Positions 7,725 through 11,386 of a DNA stretch of 11,386 nt are shown piece after piece (the stretch's first letter is position 1; every line of letters begins with the position of its first letter). This stretch comes from Gammaproteobacteria bacterium (GTDB taxonomy: Bacteria > Pseudomonadota > Gammaproteobacteria > Chromatiales > Chromatiaceae): NCBI GenBank assembly GCA_024644505.1, contig JAHEHQ010000052.1:1-11386 (forward strand), read 5' to 3'. The notes beneath the pieces were generated by a model. That model searched no databases. It was not told the DNA's origin and was given only the letters and a program-made list of their open reading frames with translations. The translations under genes were made by a program, and so were the position numbers.

Positions 7725-8472
7725 GGGTTCTCTCCCACAGGAATTCGGCAATGTGCCTGGGCGCCACCCGCCGCCCCCGTGCCTCGAGGGTTCCCGCGAT
7801 GTTCATCAGACAGCCGCAATCCCCGGACACCAGGACCTCCGCACCGCTGCGCTCCACGTCACCGGCCTTGTCCCCCGCCATGGCGGCGGATATCTCGGGC
7901 AGCTTGATGGAGAAGGTGCCGCCGAAGCCACAGCATTCCCGCTCCCTCTCCAGGGGCCGCAGATCCACATTGCCCAGCTGGGCAAGCAGCTGCCGGGGTT
8001 CTTCACGCAGCCCCATCTCCCGCTGCATGGAACAGCTGCCGTGCCAGGTCACCTTCATCGGCGGCCCCAGATCGGTCAACTCCACCTTCAGAACATGCAC
8101 CAGGAACTCGGTCAGTTCATATACCCGTTTCGAAAACCCCACGGCCGCCCCCTCATCGGGATCACCCTCGAAAAGACCGGGATAGCGATTCCGCAGCATG
8201 GAGGCACAGGAGCCCGAGGGCACTATCACCGGGTAAGGTTTTGGAAAGTGCCGGACCTGGTTGCGCGCCACCGCCCTCGCCTCGTCCCGGTATCCGGAAT
8301 TATAGGCCGGCTGGCCGCAGCAACTCTGGGCCTGGGGGAAAATCACGTTCAAGCCTTCCCGCTGCAACAGCTCGATCCCTGCCATGCCGGCCCCCGGATA
8401 AAACAGGTCTATCAGGCAGGTACCGAAGAAATAGACGCTTTCAGGTCTCTCTGGATAGGATCGTTCGGACAA
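7711..8472 (-). CDS. lutA: L-lactate oxidation subunit LutA / LldE (two CCG domains)
   Basis: This is the first gene of the lactate operon. The 253-residue protein has two cysteine-rich CCG domains: C19 with CC 51-52 and C89, then C147 with CC 180-181 and C219/C221. The runs YFFGTCLIDLFYPGAG (14-29) and CCGFGGTFSIK (180-190) are typical of LutA and of GlcF/HdrB-like proteins, whose CCG motifs hold an iron-sulfur cluster. The start is TTG at 8472: an in-frame stop lies ten codons upstream (8500-8502) and no ATG or GTG fits before the conserved N-terminus. GGGG stands about 8 nt before it. The non-ATG start at the head of the operon may lower translation. Confidence 0.94.
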   Translation of the reverse strand: MSERSYPERPESVYFFGTCLIDLFYPGAGMAGIELLQREGLNVIFPQAQSCCGQPAYNSGYRDEARAVARNQVRHFPKPYPVIVPSGSCASMLRNRYPGLFEGDPDEGAAVGFSKRVYELTEFLVHVLKVELTDLGPPMKVTWHGSCSMQREMGLREEPRQLLAQLGNVDLRPLERERECCGFGGTFSIKLPEISAAMAGDKAGDVERSGAEVLVSGDCGCLMNIAGTLEARGRRVAPRHIAEFLWERTHDKG

Positions 8473-8558
8473 TTCAGCACCCCGGTTATCGGTTGACGGT
8501 TAGGCCGTAACGCCAGGCCGGATATTTGGCACGGGCAGCCCTGAAGAAGAACTCAGAG

Positions 8559-8587
8559 ACTATTGGATAAGTGGTAATACCAGTCAA
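8559..8587 (-). promoter_or_regulatory. Predicted lutA promoter
   Basis: On the minus strand, TTGACT (8587-8582, five of six -35 bases) is followed after 17 bp by AATAGT (8564-8559, four of six -10 bases). This predicts a start near 8552 and a leader of about 80 nt. A palindromic operator fills most of the spacer. A perfect -35 TTGACA also occurs upstream at 8615-8610 but has no acceptable -10 at the right distance. Confidence 0.5.
8572..8582. promoter_or_regulatory. FadR-family operator in the lutA promoter
   Basis: TGGTAATACCA is a perfect 11-bp palindrome fitting the FadR-family consensus TNGTNNNACNA. The flanked form AGTGGTAATACCAGT (8570-8584) matches 10 of the 12 fixed bases of the PdhR-type site ATTGGTNNNACCAAT. 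It lies between the predicted -35 and -10 of lutA, so a bound repressor would block RNA polymerase. Confidence 0.75.
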
Positions 8588-8712
8588 GAATTAAGCATAC
8601 AGGCATTTCTGTCAAGAAAAAATTCTGGCTTCATTAGCCATTATTAAAATACCTGAATGATGATAGTTCAAAATTGAGCCTCTACCAGAACCATCTTCGC
8701 CGGGACCGGGTG

Positions 8713-8742
8713 TTACACGGGATCTGATTCCTGAGTTATACT
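8713..8742 (+). promoter_or_regulatory. Predicted promoter of the regulator gene
   Basis: TATACT (8737-8742, five of six -10 bases) is preceded after 18 bp by a poor -35, TTACAC (8713-8718). The predicted start is near 8749, giving a leader of about 40 nt with the operator at its beginning. Confidence 0.45.
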
Positions 8743-8753
8743 CTCCAGGCAAT

Positions 8754-8764
8754 TGGTCTGACCA
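8754..8764. promoter_or_regulatory. FadR-family operator before the regulator gene
   Basis: TGGTCTGACCA is a perfect 11-bp palindrome of the TNGTNNNACNA type. The longer form ATTGGTCTGACCACT (8752-8766) matches 11 of the 12 fixed bases of the PdhR-type site. It starts about 5 bp after the predicted transcription start and ends 24 bp before the ATG, a position suited to autorepression. Confidence 0.78.
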
Positions 8765-8788
8765 CTGAGACATTCGGGGCATGCAACC

Positions 8789-9541
8789 ATGGACCAACCG
8801 AGAATCGCAGATACCATTGCCAGAAAACTGGAAATCATGATTCTGGAAGGTGTTCTCAAACCCGGAGAAAAACTGCCGTCGGAACGTCAGCTTGCGGAAA
8901 AGCTTGGCGTCTCACGCCCCTCCCTGCGCGAAGCCATACAGAAACTGGCGGCCCGAAACCTGCTGAAAACCCGCCGCGGCGGCGGTACCTACGTCGACGA
9001 GAGCCTGAATCCCTCGTTCACCGAACCTCTGCTGGAGATCTTCCTGCAACGCCCGGAAACCCGATACGACATCCTGGAGGTACGACACGCCCTGGAGGGT
9101 CTGGCTGCCTACTACGCCGCCATGAGACGCACTGAGGCGGACAAGACAATTATCAGGGAACGCTATGAGACCATGATGGAGATGCACAACTGCGAGGACC
9201 CCATGGCCGAGGCCAAGGCGGACACCGAGTTTCACCTGGCCATCGCGGAAGCCGCCGACAACGTCGTACTGCTGCATGTCATGCGGGACCTGTTCACCCT
9301 GCTGCGGGAGAGCATTTCATTCAGCCTGGACAAACTCTATGCGAAGCCGGGCATCTACAAGCTGCTCAGGGAGCAGCACCATGCACTGATGACCGCCGTT
9401 GTCGAGGGACAACCGGAACGGGCCCGCCAGGCTGCCCACAACCATCTGGCTTTCGTCGAGGAGACCCTGCAGAATCTGGCCAGGGAGGAGGCGCGCAGGG
9501 AAAGGGCGTTGAGGCGGTTGTCTCCATTTTCGAATCATTGA
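8789..9541 (+). CDS. FadR-subfamily GntR regulator, LldR/PdhR-like (probable lactate-responsive repressor)
   Basis: This transcription factor has 250 residues, the usual size for LldR and PdhR. The N-terminus is a GntR winged helix (KLPSERQLAEKLGVSRPSLR at 28-47, wing TRRGGGTYV at 61-69). The C-terminal FCD effector domain begins near D94/R99 (DILEVRHALEG) and carries D145, H149, H197 and H219, whose spacing matches the metal and ligand site described for Corynebacterium LldR. ATG 8789 has only a modest GGGG ribosome site 9 nt upstream. It is divergent from the lactate operon and has matching operators on both sides of the control region. Predicted role: represses lutABC-dld and itself until lactate (or a related acid) binds. 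LldR, PdhR and GlcC are close relatives, so the effector is inferred from the neighbours. Confidence 0.92.
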   Translation: MDQPRIADTIARKLEIMILEGVLKPGEKLPSERQLAEKLGVSRPSLREAIQKLAARNLLKTRRGGGTYVDESLNPSFTEPLLEIFLQRPETRYDILEVRHALEGLAAYYAAMRRTEADKTIIRERYETMMEMHNCEDPMAEAKADTEFHLAIAEAADNVVLLHVMRDLFTLLRESISFSLDKLYAKPGIYKLLREQHHALMTAVVEGQPERARQAAHNHLAFVEETLQNLAREEARRERALRRLSPFSNH

Positions 9542-9558
9542 TGGATACGATGGTTGGT

Positions 9559-9639
9559 GGTTGACGGTTGACGGTTGACGGTTGAAATTTTCTTACCGTC
9601 AATCGTCAACCGTCAACTGATAACTGATAACTAATAACC
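9559..9639. repeat. Heptamer repeat tract with long inverted repeat
   Basis: GGTTGAC is repeated almost four times at 9559-9585, preceded by a decayed copy. After a 13-bp loop the complement follows (9599-9617), so the arms 9567-9585 and 9599-9617 pair over 19 bp with one G-U in RNA. The 7-bp rhythm continues beyond the hairpin as GATAACT, GATAACT, AATAACC. No T-run follows, so this is not a classical terminator, though it may fold at the 3' end of the regulator message. Confidence 0.85.
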
Positions 9640-9707
9640 GCTTACTTCCAATCACCAAACCCATTACCATCACAATCAATACAATCACGAAAACAATCCC
9701 TCATAAA

Positions 9708-9713
9708 GAGGAG
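9708..9713 (+). promoter_or_regulatory. Ribosome binding site of the CoA-transferase gene
   Basis: GAGGAG stands 10 nt before the ATG at 9724. The spacer contains CCTCC, which can pair with GAGG (stem GAGG, loop AGAACA, stem CCTC), so the site could partly hide itself. No clear promoter is visible between the regulator gene and this site. Confidence 0.6.
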
Positions 9714-9723
9714 AACACCTCCC

Positions 9724-11289
9724 ATGAGTGAAAGAACCATCACGCCGGTCCCGGCCGCGGATGCGGTGGCGGCAATACCCGATAATGCCACCCTGGCCAC
9801 CAGCGGATTCGTCGGCACCGGTTTTCCCGAGGCGCTGGCCATTGCCCTGGAGCAGCGCTTTCTGTCCAGCGGTCAACCCAGTGACCTCACCCTGGTGTTC
9901 GCCGCCGGCCAGGGGGACGGCAAGGAGCGGGGGCTCAATCATCTGGGGCACCAGGGACTGGTAAAAAGGGTGATCGGAGGGCACTGGGGGCTGGTCCCGG
10001 CACTGGGCCGTCTCATGCACGAGAATCTCATCGAGGGGTACAACTTTCCCCAGGGCGTGATCACCCACCTTTTCCGGGATATCGCGGCGGGCAAACCCGG
10101 TACCCTGACCCACGTGGGTCTGCGAACGTTTGTGGACCCGCGGGTGGACGGCGGCAAGCTGAACGGCATCACCTCGGAGGATCTTGTCAGGCTCATGGAG
10201 GTGGACGGACAGGAGTATCTTTTCTACAAGGCGTTTCCCATTGACGCGGCGCTATTGCGGGGCACCAGCGCCGATGCCCATGGAAACATCACCATGGAGC
10301 GGGAGGCGCTCACCCTGGAGGTCCTCGCCATTGCCCAGGCGGTGAAAAACAGCGGGGGAAAGGTCATTGTGCAGGTGGAGCGATTTATCGAGCATCCCAC
10401 GCTGCATCCCCAGATGGTCCAGATCCCGGGAATACTGGTGGACAGCGTGGTGGTCGCAGATCCCAAACACCACATGCAGACGTTCGGCGAGGCCTACAAT
10501 CCCCTGTACACCGGGGAAGTGAGAAGCAGGGAGATACCCGGGGCCGCGCTGCCCCTGGATCAACGCAAGATCATCGGACGCCGCGGGGCGATGCTGCTTG
10601 ACCGGGATGCCATCGTGAACCTGGGAATCGGCATGCCGGAGGCCGTGGCGGCGGTTGCCCATGAAGAGGACATCATGGACAACTTCACCCTGACGGTGGA
10701 ACCCGGAGGTATCGGCGGTGTTCCCGCGGGCGGACTGAGTTTCGGCGCATCGGCGAATGTGGAAGCCATCATCAGCCAGCCCTCCCAGTTCGACTTCTAC
10801 GACGGCGGCGGACTCGATCAGTGCTTTCTGGGTCTGGCCCAGGCGGATGCGGAGGGCAACGTGAACGTCAGCCGCTTCGGCCCCCGCATGGCCGGTGCGG
10901 GTGGATTCATCAACATCAGTCAAAGCGCACGGATGGTGGTTTTCATGGGCACCTTCACCTCAGTGGGCTGCCGGTTCCGAATCCATGACGGTGAACTGGA
11001 GATCCTTCAGGAGGGGCAGATACGCAAGTTCGTGGAGCGGGTCGAGCACCTCACCTTCAGCGGCAGCCTGGCCCGCGAACATGGCAAACCCGTTTACTAC
11101 GTTACCGAAAGGGCCCTCTTCCGGCTGGCGCCCGATGGTATGGAACTGATGGAGATCGCGCCCGGTATCGAGCTTGAACGGGACATACTCGCCCAGATGG
11201 AGTTCGAGCCGATAATACGGACTGCCCCGGCACCCATGGACCCGCGAATCTTCAGGAATGCCGTTCTGGGGTTAGGGCTCGCGAAATAA
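9724..11289 (+). CDS. Acyl-CoA:acetate/propionate (lactate) CoA-transferase, Pct/YdiF family
   Basis: It moves coenzyme A between short-chain acids, for example from acetyl-CoA to propionate or lactate. The 521-residue length equals that of Clostridium propionicum propionate CoA-transferase, with alpha and beta halves fused. The N-terminal half has SGFVGTGFPEAL (27-38), a glycine-rich FAAGQGDGKERGLNHL stretch (59-74) and YKAFPIDAALLRGTSADAHG (168-187). The C-terminal half has NLGIGMPEAV (299-308) and the catalytic glutamate in TVEPGGIGGVPAGG (E326), which forms the glutamyl-CoA thioester in this family. It lies 182 bp after the regulator on the same strand and lacks a recognisable FadR-type operator. 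Family is secure. Substrate is not: lactate, propionate, acetate and 3-oxoacids are all used by relatives, and the lactate locus next door makes lactate or its products attractive. Confidence 0.9.
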   Translation: MSERTITPVPAADAVAAIPDNATLATSGFVGTGFPEALAIALEQRFLSSGQPSDLTLVFAAGQGDGKERGLNHLGHQGLVKRVIGGHWGLVPALGRLMHENLIEGYNFPQGVITHLFRDIAAGKPGTLTHVGLRTFVDPRVDGGKLNGITSEDLVRLMEVDGQEYLFYKAFPIDAALLRGTSADAHGNITMEREALTLEVLAIAQAVKNSGGKVIVQVERFIEHPTLHPQMVQIPGILVDSVVVADPKHHMQTFGEAYNPLYTGEVRSREIPGAALPLDQRKIIGRRGAMLLDRDAIVNLGIGMPEAVAAVAHEEDIMDNFTLTVEPGGIGGVPAGGLSFGASANVEAIISQPSQFDFYDGGGLDQCFLGLAQADAEGNVNVSRFGPRMAGAGGFINISQSARMVVFMGTFTSVGCRFRIHDGELEILQEGQIRKFVERVEHLTFSGSLAREHGKPVYYVTERALFRLAPDGMELMEIAPGIELERDILAQMEFEPIIRTAPAPMDPRIFRNAVLGLGLAK

Positions 11290-11305
11290 TAAGTCCATGA
11301 ATTTG

Positions 11306-11386
11306 GGGCGTCGAGGCGCCCGCCTGGCAAGGCGCGGAAACGCAGGAATATTCATTATCTTTCAAGTTTTCGCAACGCAGTCAGGC
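11306..11386. repeat. Hairpin and probable dispersed short repeat at the right edge (partial)
   Basis: Downstream of the CoA-transferase stop is a GC stem, GGGCG (11306-11310) with CGCCC (11317-11321). Then comes a 65-bp stretch (11322-11386) that begins GCCTGGCAAGGC and ends with the inverted CAGGC. It contains GAATATTC (11346-11353) and AACGCAG twice (11339, 11374). The stretch is noncoding and looks like part of a dispersed repeat, but the window ends here, so copy number cannot be judged. No T-run follows the stem, so a terminator is not established. Confidence 0.4.

Larger units (their letters stand above)
8473..8788. other. Divergent control region between lutA and the regulator gene
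   Basis: This 316-bp region is more AT-rich than its flanks, has no credible gene, and holds a predicted promoter and a FadR-type operator for each direction (listed separately). It also has a copy of the heptamer repeat at 8491-8502 and a small inverted repeat TGGCT-TCATT-AGCCA at 8626-8640 of unknown meaning. A 61-codon minus-strand frame at 8612-8797 crosses both promoters and looks spurious. Confidence 0.7.

Noticed and set aside
7492..8496. 334-codon plus-strand open frame opposite lutA and the start of lutB
   Set aside because: It overlaps two clear genes and their start signals, and its sequence has no recognisable domain.
8525..8545. TTGGCACGGGCAGCCC as a sigma-54 promoter
   Set aside because: The -24 half looks good, but at the -12 position the required GC is CC and the TTGC element is missing.
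8610..8615. Perfect minus-strand -35 TTGACA as the lutA promoter
   Set aside because: At 16-18 bp downstream no acceptable -10 is present; the TTGACT-17-AATAGT pair further on fits better.
9366..9602. 78-codon minus-strand open frame
   Set aside because: Its N-terminus is translated heptamer repeat and the rest is antisense to the regulator gene.

Overview
The window is GC-rich, about 60%, and reads as a chromosomal piece of a Gram-negative bacterium, most likely a gammaproteobacterium. The grounds are a TRAP transporter, an LutABC plus Dld-II type lactate oxidation cluster arranged as in Shewanella, a FadR/PdhR-type regulator with matching operators, and small hairpin repeats of the CTGGATCCCGGCATTCGCCG kind. 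The genus cannot be fixed from the sequence.

Layout. Positions 1-8472 carry seven genes, all on the minus strand. In transcription order these are lutA, lutB, lutC, dld, dctP, dctQ and the N-terminal half of dctM, which runs off the left edge. The first four are tightly packed: a 14-nt overlap, an 8-nt overlap and an 11-nt gap. A 120-bp gap precedes dctP, and a 276-bp repeat-bearing gap precedes dctQ. A 316-bp divergent control region (8473-8788) separates lutA from a plus-strand FadR-family regulator (8789-9541). After a 182-bp gap full of 7-bp repeats comes a plus-strand CoA-transferase (9724-11289). The last 97 bp hold a hairpin and what looks like part of another short repeat.

How the parts fit. 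The TRAP transporter (DctP binding protein, DctQ and DctM membrane subunits) belongs by sequence to the group that carries 2-oxo and 2-hydroxy acids, including lactate. LutABC oxidises L-lactate to pyruvate. The large FAD/Fe-S protein is the D-lactate counterpart. The cluster can therefore take in and oxidise both enantiomers and pass electrons to the respiratory chain. The regulator is predicted to bind two 11-bp perfect palindromes, one in the lutA promoter and one just after its own predicted start of transcription, so that lactate would relieve repression of both. The CoA-transferase resembles propionate (lactate) CoA-transferases and may act on lactate or on the acetate or propionate made from it, but that link rests on context.

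I see no clearly new system. The points most worth following are the paired operators, the TRAP route for lactate, the CoA-transferase next to it, the hairpin repeats that split dctP from dctQ, and the heptamer repeats on both sides of the regulator.
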